This document shows positions 35,051-42,772 of a stretch of 64,000 bases of DNA, piece after piece. The notes under the pieces are model-generated. The model was given only the letters and a program-made list of their open reading frames with translations. It was not told where the DNA came from and did no database searches. This DNA is from Cohnella fermenti (lineage in GTDB: Bacteria > Bacillota > Bacilli > Paenibacillales > Paenibacillaceae), in contig NZ_SSOB01000001.1 in NCBI RefSeq assembly GCF_004801405.1, positions 1-64,000 of the forward strand. The letters run 5' to 3'. A program made the position numbers and the translations under genes. Within the stretch, counting starts at the first letter, position 1. Every line of letters begins with the position of its first letter.

Positions 35051-36241
35051 ATGACGAGGGATGATCAGATCCAGTTGAGAAGATGGCGGCTCATCCTCGG
35101 AGCGGCGGCGGACGAATCGCTGACGGCCATGTCGCAAGACGGAGGCATACTGTTGTCGAATGAGGAAGCGGCGATGGACGCTGCGTTAGCCGCTATCTAC
35201 GACGAGACTTACGAGTCCCTTCAAGGCGGCGGGGGCGCTCGTTCCGCCGGCCTCGGCAAGTCGTCTCCTCGACTGGCGCAATGGCTGGGAGATGTCAGAT
35301 CGTTATTCCCCGCAGACATCGTGTCTGTTATTCAGACAGATGCAATCGAACGCAAAGGCTTGAAGCAGCTCTTGCTCGAGCCGGAGATTTTGTCCCAGGT
35401 AAAGCCCGATATCCATATGGCAGCCACGCTGATGTCGCTCAAGGGACAAATTCCGGAGAAGGCCAAGGAAGCGGCGAGACGGCTTGTTCGATCGGTCGTC
35501 GATGACATCATGAAGCGAATGGAACAGGAGCTTCGTCGTGCCGTGACGGGGGCGCTTAATCGGAGGCAGCATTCGCCGCTTCCGTCGGCGAGCGGCCTGG
35601 ATTGGAAGACGACGATCCGCCGGAATTTACGGAACTACGACCGCGAGCGCCAGATGCTCGTTCCGGAGAAGGTGTATTTCTTCGACCGGTCGCGTCGGAG
35701 CAAGGAATGGACGGTTATTCTCGACATCGACCAGAGCGGCTCGATGGCCGGCTCCGTCATCTATGCCTCACTCGTCGGCTCGATTTTTGCCAGCATGCCC
35801 GCTCTCGATACAAGGGTTGTCGTCTTCGATACGGAAGTCGTCGACCTGACGGAAACTTGTGCGCAGGACCCGGTTGATATGCTGTTCGGCATTCAGCTCG
35901 GCGGGGGAACGGACATTAACAAGTCCATCTCTTATTGCGAGCAGTTTATTCGGGAACCGAACAAAACATTGTTTATCCTCGTATCCGACTTGTTTGAAGG
36001 CGGCAATCAAGCCGAGATGATTCGCCGTCTTGGGGAGATGAAACAAGCGGGGGTCAAAGCGATATGCTTGCTCGCCTTGTCCGATGAAGGAAATCCTTCC
36101 TATGACGAGAATGTCGCCAAAAGACTGGCCAAGTTCGATATCCCTTGCTTCGGATGTTCCCCGAACCGACTGCCCGAGCTGGTTGAAGGCGCACTGAAGG
36201 GGATGGACTTGCAGGTGTTGGCGGATCGTTTGACAATGTAA
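35051..36241 (+). CDS. VWA-domain protein (YehP-like), 396 aa
   Basis: C-terminal von Willebrand A domain with a complete MIDAS: DIDQSGSMAGS (~residue 225), the Thr in GGGTDINKS (~residue 285) and the Asp in LVSDLFEGG. The N-terminal half (~1-215) is helical, as in other MoxR-partner VWA proteins. The start ATG lies 3 bp after the preceding stop and has no own ribosome site, so it depends on translational coupling. Metal-dependent binding to the MoxR ATPase is the expected role. Last gene of the five-gene module. Confidence 0.88.
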   Translation: MTRDDQIQLRRWRLILGAAADESLTAMSQDGGILLSNEEAAMDAALAAIYDETYESLQGGGGARSAGLGKSSPRLAQWLGDVRSLFPADIVSVIQTDAIERKGLKQLLLEPEILSQVKPDIHMAATLMSLKGQIPEKAKEAARRLVRSVVDDIMKRMEQELRRAVTGALNRRQHSPLPSASGLDWKTTIRRNLRNYDRERQMLVPEKVYFFDRSRRSKEWTVILDIDQSGSMAGSVIYASLVGSIFASMPALDTRVVVFDTEVVDLTETCAQDPVDMLFGIQLGGGTDINKSISYCEQFIREPNKTLFILVSDLFEGGNQAEMIRRLGEMKQAGVKAICLLALSDEGNPSYDENVAKRLAKFDIPCFGCSPNRLPELVEGALKGMDLQVLADRLTM

Positions 36242-36264
36242 CTCGGGGAATGTAACTTGGGGGA

Positions 36265-36294
36265 TTGACATTCATTCCCTTCCGCCCTTATGAT
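36265..36294 (+). promoter_or_regulatory. Strong sigma-A-type promoter before a mini-ORF
   Basis: TTGACA, an 18-bp spacer and TATGAT: one of the best consensus promoters in the window. It lies between the VWA and second rtcB genes and reads into the short unit at 36332-36532. Confidence 0.75.
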
Positions 36295-36331
36295 AGCTTT
36301 ATCTTGAATTTGGAAAGGAGGTCGCTTGGAC

Positions 36332-36436
36332 ATGATCGGAATTGACAATCGTCGCAACGTCGTTCAGCCGCAATTGAATAGTTCGTTCATTGTCCATCGG
36401 CCTCTACGGGCCCAAGCAAGGGAAAGACAAGGATAA
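36332..36436 (+). CDS. Small ORF, 34 aa, in a stand-alone transcription unit
   Basis: A perfect promoter, an AAAGGAGG site 10 nt before the ATG and a strong terminator (36500-36532) frame this 34-codon ORF (start MIGIDNRRNVV, basic end RAQARERQG). I do not recognise it. A TTG in the same frame 6 bp earlier is also possible. The short transcript (~230 nt) could equally be a regulatory RNA. It sits exactly between the VWA gene and rtcB. Confidence 0.5.
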   Translation: MIGIDNRRNVVQPQLNSSFIVHRPLRAQARERQG

Positions 36437-36499
36437 CGCCGCTTCCCGCCTCAGTCGAGGGGGAGATTGCGCGGACGTCCTCTAATTTCACATTGCGAG

Positions 36500-36532
36500 A
36501 AGACCGTAAGCGAGTGGGCTTGCGGTCTTTTT
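36500..36532 (+). terminator. Terminator of the mini-ORF unit (repeated at 53938)
   Basis: AAGACCGTAAGC and GCTTGCGGTCTT form a 12-bp stem with a GAGTGG loop and a T-run. The 33-bp block including the T-run recurs identically at 53937-53969. Confidence 0.9.
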
Positions 36533-36578
36533 GCGTTCTCATTTATTTTCCAATACAGAGAGGAATTTAACAACCCAT

Positions 36579-38003
36579 ATGAATAACAACGTTAACTATT
36601 ATCGGCGAATCGATCTGCCTGCGGGGGATCTGCACGTGTTCGCCCACGATGATCTGTATCGTGCCATGGGAGCCAAGGTGCTCGAGATGGCGAACAACAA
36701 TCTGCAAATCCCGAACATCCGGTACATGAGCTACACGCCCGATGCCCATGTCGGAGTCGGCACGTGTATCGGGACGACGGCGGTGTGGGGAATGGAGGCC
36801 GGCTTCGTCTCCCCATCCATCGTCGGGAGCGATATCGGGTGCGGCATGCGGGTGCATCTGACGAATCTGCAGGCCGACGATCTGCAGGATGTGAAGCTCC
36901 GCCGCAAGCTGGTCAAGGCGATCGAGAAGCGGATTCCGGTGGAAAATCACGCCAGAGGATATTTCTCGGACATTCGGCTGGAGGACGTCCTGCGCAAAGG
37001 GCTTCACGGTCTGCCGGGCAAGTACGTGCCGGACATGTACACCCCGCGCAGAGCGACTTCGCTTACGCACGTGGAATGCAGCCGGTTCCGGTTCGACGAG
37101 AGCGAACTGGATCGTATCCCCGAACCAGTATGGCACAGGGCCCACCGCCAACTTGGCACGCTCGGCAACGGCAATCATTTTATCGAGATTCAAGCGTTAA
37201 GCATTCATGAAGAGAACCGCCGCATCGCGGAGCAATGGGGCTTGAGGGATGGGCAAGTCGTTGTGATGATTCATTCCGGCTCCCGCTCTTGGGGCGGAGC
37301 GGTCAACCAGCACTGCGGCTCGCAGGTGGCCAAGACGATGAGCAGGCTTGGGATGGGCACGGCCGATCCGAAGCTCGCCTATGCGCCGCTCGACAGCGAA
37401 GCCGGACGGACGTATGCGAACCTGATGTATTCCGCGCTCAACTATGCGGTCGCCAACCGGCACTTGATGGCGTTCGCCGTTCGCGACGCATTGCGGGAGA
37501 CATTCGGTTCCCAGGCGGAGACGAGCACGCTGTACGACTTGATGCACAATTACGCCTGCGAGGAGAAGCATGGCGAAGATTCGGTGCTCGTTCACCGCAA
37601 AGGGACAACGCGGGCTCTGCCGGCCGGACATTCCGGCAATCCGGAGCCTTACCGCGAGACGGGGCATCCCGCACTTATTCCCGGCTCGATGGGGACGGCT
37701 TCGTATCTGATGGTTGGGGCGCCCGAAGGCTTGCGGAACTATCATTCCATCTGCCACGGGGCAGGCCGGGTTCGCTCGCGCAATGCGACGAAGCAGCTTG
37801 TTACGGTAGACGAGTTCGCTTCCTCGATGCGCATCGGGCAGGAGGACGAGATTGTGCTGAATCACCGGGCGCTGGAATCGCTGATTGACGAGTCGCCTCA
37901 AGCATACAAGGACGTAGATCAAATTATCGACAGCGTCGTTCAGGCGCGGCTGGCTTCCGTTGTAGCCAAATGCCGTCCGCTGGCGGCGGTTAAAGGGGTG
38001 TGA
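36579..38003 (+). CDS. rtcB: RtcB-family RNA ligase, canonical form, 474 aa
   Basis: Full-length RtcB. Motifs: YTPDAHVGVGTCIG (~residue 53), GSDIGCGM with metal-binding D and C (~residue 87), GTLGNGNHFIEI (His, ~residue 195), MIHSGSRSWGG (His, ~residue 230), HRKGTTRALPAG, IPGSMGTASY and the guanylylated His in CHGAGRVRSR (~residue 400). It joins 3'-phosphate and 5'-OH RNA ends using GTP and Mn2+. The start chosen is the ATG at 36579; a TTG 48 bp upstream overlaps the preceding terminator. The next gene (AAA ATPase) overlaps its stop codon. Second RtcB of the window and of a separate branch from the one at 27081. Confidence 0.95.
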   Translation: MNNNVNYYRRIDLPAGDLHVFAHDDLYRAMGAKVLEMANNNLQIPNIRYMSYTPDAHVGVGTCIGTTAVWGMEAGFVSPSIVGSDIGCGMRVHLTNLQADDLQDVKLRRKLVKAIEKRIPVENHARGYFSDIRLEDVLRKGLHGLPGKYVPDMYTPRRATSLTHVECSRFRFDESELDRIPEPVWHRAHRQLGTLGNGNHFIEIQALSIHEENRRIAEQWGLRDGQVVVMIHSGSRSWGGAVNQHCGSQVAKTMSRLGMGTADPKLAYAPLDSEAGRTYANLMYSALNYAVANRHLMAFAVRDALRETFGSQAETSTLYDLMHNYACEEKHGEDSVLVHRKGTTRALPAGHSGNPEPYRETGHPALIPGSMGTASYLMVGAPEGLRNYHSICHGAGRVRSRNATKQLVTVDEFASSMRIGQEDEIVLNHRALESLIDESPQAYKDVDQIIDSVVQARLASVVAKCRPLAAVKGV

Positions 38004-39319
38004 CATGGCTTATGACAATACAATTTATGAAGAAAGAACCGCCGTTTATCGTACGGACGGATCGTGCGGACGGCGGTGCGCTTAACGCGGCAAGCTATTT
38101 TAACTATATTTCGATCGTGCAGGCTATCGTTGATTTGCTGCGGGAGCGGTTCGGGGACGGCTTCCGCCTTTATTATCAAGACGATGGCAACGAGGTGTGG
38201 AACGGACTCGAAGAGGACCTTCGCAGCGGATTCCCCGGTGTCGAGCATGTGGCCAGCCTGTTCGACCTGGTGGAGACGAGCATATTCGAGTACACTTCCG
38301 ACGCCGATCCGCGACAGAATGGATATGCGATCCGGCCTGCTGTGCGGAACAATCTGTTTGTCTATCCCAAGCATCTCGTCGCTCTTGCCAGAGTGCCGAG
38401 GATGACGCAGCATGGGCTGGGATGCGAGGACCTGATCTTCTGCAAGTCGGATGAGGGACTTGTGCAGTTTCTGGAAGAGATGAGAGCGCGCCAGCTTGCC
38501 AATCCGAAGATCGCGGTGTTCACCGATACCCGAGACGGGCTGGAGCAGACCCGCGAACCGGCCGCTTACGCTGTTAGTCGGAGCGAGGTGTTCATGGAGG
38601 AAGAACTGAAGACACAAATTTATCGCTCCATCGACGAGTTTTTCTCCAAGGACCGCACGTTTTACCAAACCTACGGAATTCCCTACAAGAGAGGCATTCT
38701 GCTGTACGGGAAGCCGGGCAACGGCAAGACGACACTGGTCAAATCCATCTCGTCCACGACAAGTGCCCCGATCGCCTATTGGCAGATTACCGAGCATACG
38801 AGCAGCGGATCGATCAAGGAGGTATTCGAGACAGCGGGCCAGATGGCGCCGATGGTACTCGTCATCGAGGACATTGACTCCATGCCGGCCCATTGCCGCT
38901 CTTACTTCCTGAACACGTTGGATGGCGCAACGTCGAAGGAGGGGATTTACTTAATTGGGACAACAAACTATCCGGAGAAAATCGATCCCGCACTCATGAA
39001 CCGAGCCGGCCGCTTCGACCGGGCGTATGAGGTGAAGTCCCCGAATGAGGCGCTGCGCCGTTCGTACTTGATGCATATCGGCATGTTCCGGCTTGCAGAC
39101 GAGGAGACGATCGACCGGGCCGCCCGTGAAACGGAAGGGTTCACGCTGGCTCAGCTTAGCGAGCTCTACGCTTCCGCCGCGCTGCAGATGCATTACGAGA
39201 ACGAGACGGATCTCGATCGATTGATTGCCGGAATGAAGTCGGACTATGCCAAGGGACGCAGCCGCGAGTGGATGACGGACGGGCAATCTCGAAAGCTTGG
39301 GTTTATGCAAGGGGAATAG
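38000..39319 (+). CDS. BCS1/Cdc48-like AAA ATPase, 439 aa
   Basis: N-terminal ~200 residues of unknown fold, then a classic AAA domain: Walker A LYGKPGNGKTTL (~residue 235), Walker B LVIEDIDSM (~residue 290), sensor 1 IGTTNY and arginine finger in MNRAGRFDRAYE. The closest general pattern is BCS1-like AAA proteins. GTG at 38000 overlaps the rtcB stop; an ATG at 38012 has better spacing to AAGGGG and may be the real start. Coupling to rtcB suggests it acts on the ligase or its RNA-protein substrate, perhaps as a remodeller. E. coli rtcB operons do not have this partner. Confidence 0.88.
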   Translation: MTWLMTIQFMKKEPPFIVRTDRADGGALNAASYFNYISIVQAIVDLLRERFGDGFRLYYQDDGNEVWNGLEEDLRSGFPGVEHVASLFDLVETSIFEYTSDADPRQNGYAIRPAVRNNLFVYPKHLVALARVPRMTQHGLGCEDLIFCKSDEGLVQFLEEMRARQLANPKIAVFTDTRDGLEQTREPAAYAVSRSEVFMEEELKTQIYRSIDEFFSKDRTFYQTYGIPYKRGILLYGKPGNGKTTLVKSISSTTSAPIAYWQITEHTSSGSIKEVFETAGQMAPMVLVIEDIDSMPAHCRSYFLNTLDGATSKEGIYLIGTTNYPEKIDPALMNRAGRFDRAYEVKSPNEALRRSYLMHIGMFRLADEETIDRAARETEGFTLAQLSELYASAALQMHYENETDLDRLIAGMKSDYAKGRSREWMTDGQSRKLGFMQGE

Positions 39320-39324
39320 CGTCG

Positions 39325-39378
39325 AAGCGCCATAATTGCTGCTGTGTAGAGGAATCTGCAGCGGGTATGGCGCTTTCG
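39325..39378 (+). terminator. Long hairpin after the AAA gene
   Basis: AAGCGCCATA pairs with TATGGCGCTT (39325-39334 and 39366-39375) with an inner GCTGC/GCAGC stem. The T-tract is short, so termination is likely but not certain. Confidence 0.45.
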
Positions 39379-39532
39379 AATGTCGGTGCAAGTTAAGTTG
39401 TTGAGGGGAATTCAGAGAGCCCTATGGTTAGAATGACTTAGGAAGACTATAATTTGGCGTGACAGAGGCGTTTGCACCGTTTCGTTTGCAGAGGACGGGC
39501 AGTGGCCAATTATTTACCGAGGAGAGTGCAAC

Positions 39533-40912
39533 ATGACAGGAAGAAACGATCCATGCCCATGTGGAAGCGGAAAAAAATATAAGCAATGTTGTTTGGCCAA
39601 GGGAGCAGAGAATCAGGCGGGGCAGGTACAGGAGAAGCATTTTTTTGATCGGAAGCATAGGTTGACAAACGATTTGTATGGCTTTCTGGCTAAGAAAGAT
39701 GGCGGGGAATGGGTATTCGACCGCAAGAAGGTTCAAGTATTCGACTCTTCTATCGGAGGTTTGAGAGACGGGGCCGGCAACTTATGGGCTTACTTCTTCC
39801 GTAAGTATGATAACGGGATGCGCGGAATCGACTGGTTTCTCGAAGAGAGGGGGAAGCGGTACTCTGCGGAGGAACGGGCCATGCTTGAAGGGTGGGCGGC
39901 AATGAGGATTACATGCTTCCAATTGGTCGATCATTATGAGCAAGGCGCGATTATCGAGGACATTTGGTCCGGCGAGAGGTATCGCATGCCTTACTGTGAG
40001 ACGATGATAAAGCTTCCTCCTTGGGCTGTCTCTATCGGCATGATTGAGCCGTATGCCGGAGAGTGGTGTATTCATGGTGTCTTTGTATGGGGCCATCCGG
40101 ATGTTAAATCGGAGGTCATGGCTCGGGTACAGCAACTTCAAGAAGAAGCGCTGCAGAGTTCCGGTCGGAAGCTGTCGCCTTCCGATATCATAGCCGACAA
40201 CTATCCGGACATGATCCATATGTGCCACAGGATTAATAGGAAGAGCGGAGCGAATATCAAGAGTTCAGCACATACGCGCGAGCAAATTTATGTAACGCAC
40301 AAGTATACTTGCGATAAGCCCGAGCGGTTGATAGATATGCTGTTGGACATAGAGGATAAATATATTTTGCTCCCCGGCACAGATCCTGCAGAAGACAAAA
40401 TCGTGATTCGCCGGGCAGATAAGCTGGATGATATATTCAGCGCGATACCGGCGGACCTTAGAGAGCCGATAGGGCTGGATGAGATCCAAATATTCCGTGA
40501 TATGGGCGGCATTGCCATCGACAAACAGGGGGTAACCGTCTCCGGATGGTGGAGCGACGAACTGGCAGCCACGCTGGAGCTGTTGGAGTCGGACATAGCG
40601 TTGGCCGTTGGTCTGACTCGGGACGATGAACGAAGAGAATCTCATCAGATCCCCGAACAGCTCGTAATGCAATCGCATAATGTCATTGCGGCAAGGAGCC
40701 TCTCCGAGCAAGAGGTTCAGGCATATAGCAGTCTTCCCGAGCTCTTGCAATGGATTCGCGATGAGCAAGAGAAATATCCCGGGGAGAGCATAGAAGTGCT
40801 CGTAAGGCGAAGGGAATATGAGCAATACCGAGCCAATCCGAAGATCAAGAATACGAATTTGCTGCGTATTGTGCTAGGGCTGCCTGAGACTCCGTTCGCA
40901 ACGAATTGGTGA
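39533..40912 (+). CDS. SEC-C metal-binding motif protein, 459 aa
   Basis: Begins with the SEC-C zinc motif ([17 protein letters not shown], residues 4-20), the same Cys pattern found at the SecA C-terminus and in YecA-like proteins. The remaining ~430 residues match no family I know; they contain aromatic-rich segments ([21 protein letters not shown]) but no membrane helix. Start ATG behind GAGGAGAG. Stand-alone gene; a promoter is not obvious in the 39380-39530 gap. Function unknown. Confidence 0.8.
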   Translation: MTGRNDPCPCGSGKKYKQCCLAKGAENQAGQVQEKHFFDRKHRLTNDLYGFLAKKDGGEWVFDRKKVQVFDSSIGGLRDGAGNLWAYFFRKYDNGMRGIDWFLEERGKRYSAEERAMLEGWAAMRITCFQLVDHYEQGAIIEDIWSGERYRMPYCETMIKLPPWAVSIGMIEPYAGEWCIHGVFVWGHPDVKSEVMARVQQLQEEALQSSGRKLSPSDIIADNYPDMIHMCHRINRKSGANIKSSAHTREQIYVTHKYTCDKPERLIDMLLDIEDKYILLPGTDPAEDKIVIRRADKLDDIFSAIPADLREPIGLDEIQIFRDMGGIAIDKQGVTVSGWWSDELAATLELLESDIALAVGLTRDDERRESHQIPEQLVMQSHNVIAARSLSEQEVQAYSSLPELLQWIRDEQEKYPGESIEVLVRRREYEQYRANPKIKNTNLLRIVLGLPETPFATNW

Positions 40913-40961
40913 TTGGCCCGGCGAATCCGAAGATTAGGCAATCAATCAGAAGTTAGTATCG

Positions 40962-40990
40962 TTGTTGGGGCCGGGGGGCGGGGGTATACT
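40962..40990 (+). promoter_or_regulatory. Promoter with all-G/C spacer for the sugar importer
   Basis: TTGTTG and TATACT are separated by exactly 17 bp made only of G and C, with runs of four to six G. It lies 30 bp before the first permease start. Confidence 0.6.
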
Positions 40991-41019
40991 GAAGTCACTT
41001 TGAGAGAAGGGTGATTTCC

Positions 41020-41925
41020 ATGCCTCCCAGACAGGCTGTCAAGAAGCAATTGCTCGCTTACGCCATGATCTTCCCGGCCCTGTTTTTCTTCGCGCTGTAC
41101 CTGGTATTCCCACTTGTCAAGTCGCTTCAGATGAGCTTCTACGATTACGACGGGGTCGGGCCGCTCAACAGCTTTATCGGTCTCGGCAACTTCGCCGAGG
41201 GGTTCCGGGACTCCCGATTCTATGAGGCGATGGGGCATAATCTCATCCTGATGGTTGTCGAGCTTGTCGTCTCGATGAGCGTCGCCTTCGTGCTCGCCTA
41301 CTTCCTCTTCCGCGGCGTGTTCGCCTGGAGATGGTTTAACGTCGTGCTGTTCCTCCCCTATATCATTCCTCTTGCCGTGTCCGCCGTTATCTGGTCTCTG
41401 ATCTTCGAGCCGACGATCGGGATGCTGAACCAATTGCTGGGAGCGCTCGGTCTCGACTCCTGGCAGCGTGTCTGGCTGGGCAGTCAGGACACTTCGCTGC
41501 TATCCGTTATTCTCGTGTGGATATGGAGAACGATTCCCTTCGACATGCTGATTCTGCTTGGAAGTCTTCTTAAAATCCCGAAGGAACTGATAGAAGCGTC
41601 GAAGATCGACGGCTGCACCGGGATCAGAACGGTTTGGTCGATCATTCTGCCGCTCATGCTGCCGACAATTGTGTTATTGTCTATTATATCGATCGCCAAC
41701 GACTTCCGTTCGTTCGACATTGTCTGGATTATGACGCAAGGCGGGCCGATCGGCTCTACGGAGATCGCTTCCACCCTCGTCTATAAGCTCGGCTTCCAAG
41801 AGAATCATTACGGCTATGCCAATGCCGTCGCGTTCATGGTGTTCGTAATCGTTACGGCGATGGTCGGGCTGGTCAGCTTGATTCTAAGGTCTTGGAATGG
41901 GCCGAACGAGCGGGCGGGAGGGTGA
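41020..41925 (+). CDS. Sugar ABC transporter permease (MalF/UgpA type), 301 aa
   Basis: Inner-membrane permease of the carbohydrate CUT1 family: six membrane segments, the first at residues ~12-32 (LLAYAMIFPALFFFALYLVF), and the EAA loop EASKIDGCTGIRTVWSIILP (~residues 190-210) that docks the ATPase. Start ATG at 41020 with AAGGGTGA 6 nt upstream; a GTG 9 bp earlier is less likely. It is followed 5 bp later by the second permease. No ATPase gene is present in the cluster, so a shared MsmX-type ATPase encoded elsewhere is expected. Confidence 0.92.
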   Translation: MPPRQAVKKQLLAYAMIFPALFFFALYLVFPLVKSLQMSFYDYDGVGPLNSFIGLGNFAEGFRDSRFYEAMGHNLILMVVELVVSMSVAFVLAYFLFRGVFAWRWFNVVLFLPYIIPLAVSAVIWSLIFEPTIGMLNQLLGALGLDSWQRVWLGSQDTSLLSVILVWIWRTIPFDMLILLGSLLKIPKELIEASKIDGCTGIRTVWSIILPLMLPTIVLLSIISIANDFRSFDIVWIMTQGGPIGSTEIASTLVYKLGFQENHYGYANAVAFMVFVIVTAMVGLVSLILRSWNGPNERAGG

Positions 41926-41930
41926 GAGGG

Positions 41931-42749
41931 ATGATCAAACGTTCGTGGATGACGGCTGTCGTCGCTTTATTCGCCATAACCTCACTTTATCCGCTTATAT
42001 GGGTCGTTCTTCAGTCGCTGAAGACGGACACGGATTTTTTCGCAAACCAATGGGGATTGCCTGAACGATTCATCTGGGGGAATTACGCTACAGCCTGGGA
42101 GCAGGCGAACTTCGCTACCTATTACGCGAATACGGGGCTCGTGACGCTGGCGAGTCTGGTCGGCGGGGTGGCCGTGTGCATCGTGGCGGGCTATGCGTTC
42201 GGGAAGATCCGGTTCAGGGGGAGACGGTCGCTTCAGGTTCTCTTCGCTCTCGTTCTGTTCGTTCCTTCCCCCGTTCTGCTGCTTCCCGTATTCTTCATCA
42301 ACCGGGACTTGGGCCTTCTCAATACGTATGCCGGGATGATCGGGCCCTACATTGCTTCCATCGTGCCGATGGGCGTCCTGCTTATGCAGTCCTCCTTCGC
42401 GGGATTGCCGAACGAGCTTAGCGAATCGGCGAAAATCGACGGGTGTGGGGAGTGGCGGACATTCTATCGAATTCTGCTGCCTCTTACACTGCCGACGGTC
42501 GCTACGCTCTGCATTCTGCAATTTATCGGAGTCTGGTCGGAGTACATGTGGGCGTTCATCTCCAATACGAATCCGAAGATGTACACGATAGCGGTCGGCA
42601 TGGCCCAGATGGCTTCCAAAAAGTACGTGTACGGCTTCGGCCCGGTTTTTGCCGGAATGGTGATTACTTCGATTGTCGTTATTCTTGTGTATGTCGTCCT
42701 GCAGAAGTATTTCGTACAGGCGTTATCCGAAGGAGCCGTTAAAGGATAA
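41931..42749 (+). CDS. Sugar ABC transporter permease (MalG/UgpE type), 272 aa
   Basis: Second CUT1 permease: six membrane segments, the first at residues ~7-27, and the EAA loop ESAKIDGCGEWRTFYRILLP (~residues 165-185). The start ATG at 41931 has a GGGAGGGTGAGAGGG ribosome site; frames starting earlier overlap the first permease. Forms the membrane pore with the preceding protein. The kinase gene follows after 23 bp, so permeases and two-component system share an operon. Confidence 0.92.
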   Translation: MIKRSWMTAVVALFAITSLYPLIWVVLQSLKTDTDFFANQWGLPERFIWGNYATAWEQANFATYYANTGLVTLASLVGGVAVCIVAGYAFGKIRFRGRRSLQVLFALVLFVPSPVLLLPVFFINRDLGLLNTYAGMIGPYIASIVPMGVLLMQSSFAGLPNELSESAKIDGCGEWRTFYRILLPLTLPTVATLCILQFIGVWSEYMWAFISNTNPKMYTIAVGMAQMASKKYVYGFGPVFAGMVITSIVVILVYVVLQKYFVQALSEGAVKG

Positions 42750-42772
42750 GGCCGAAGACCGGAGGGAGAGCG

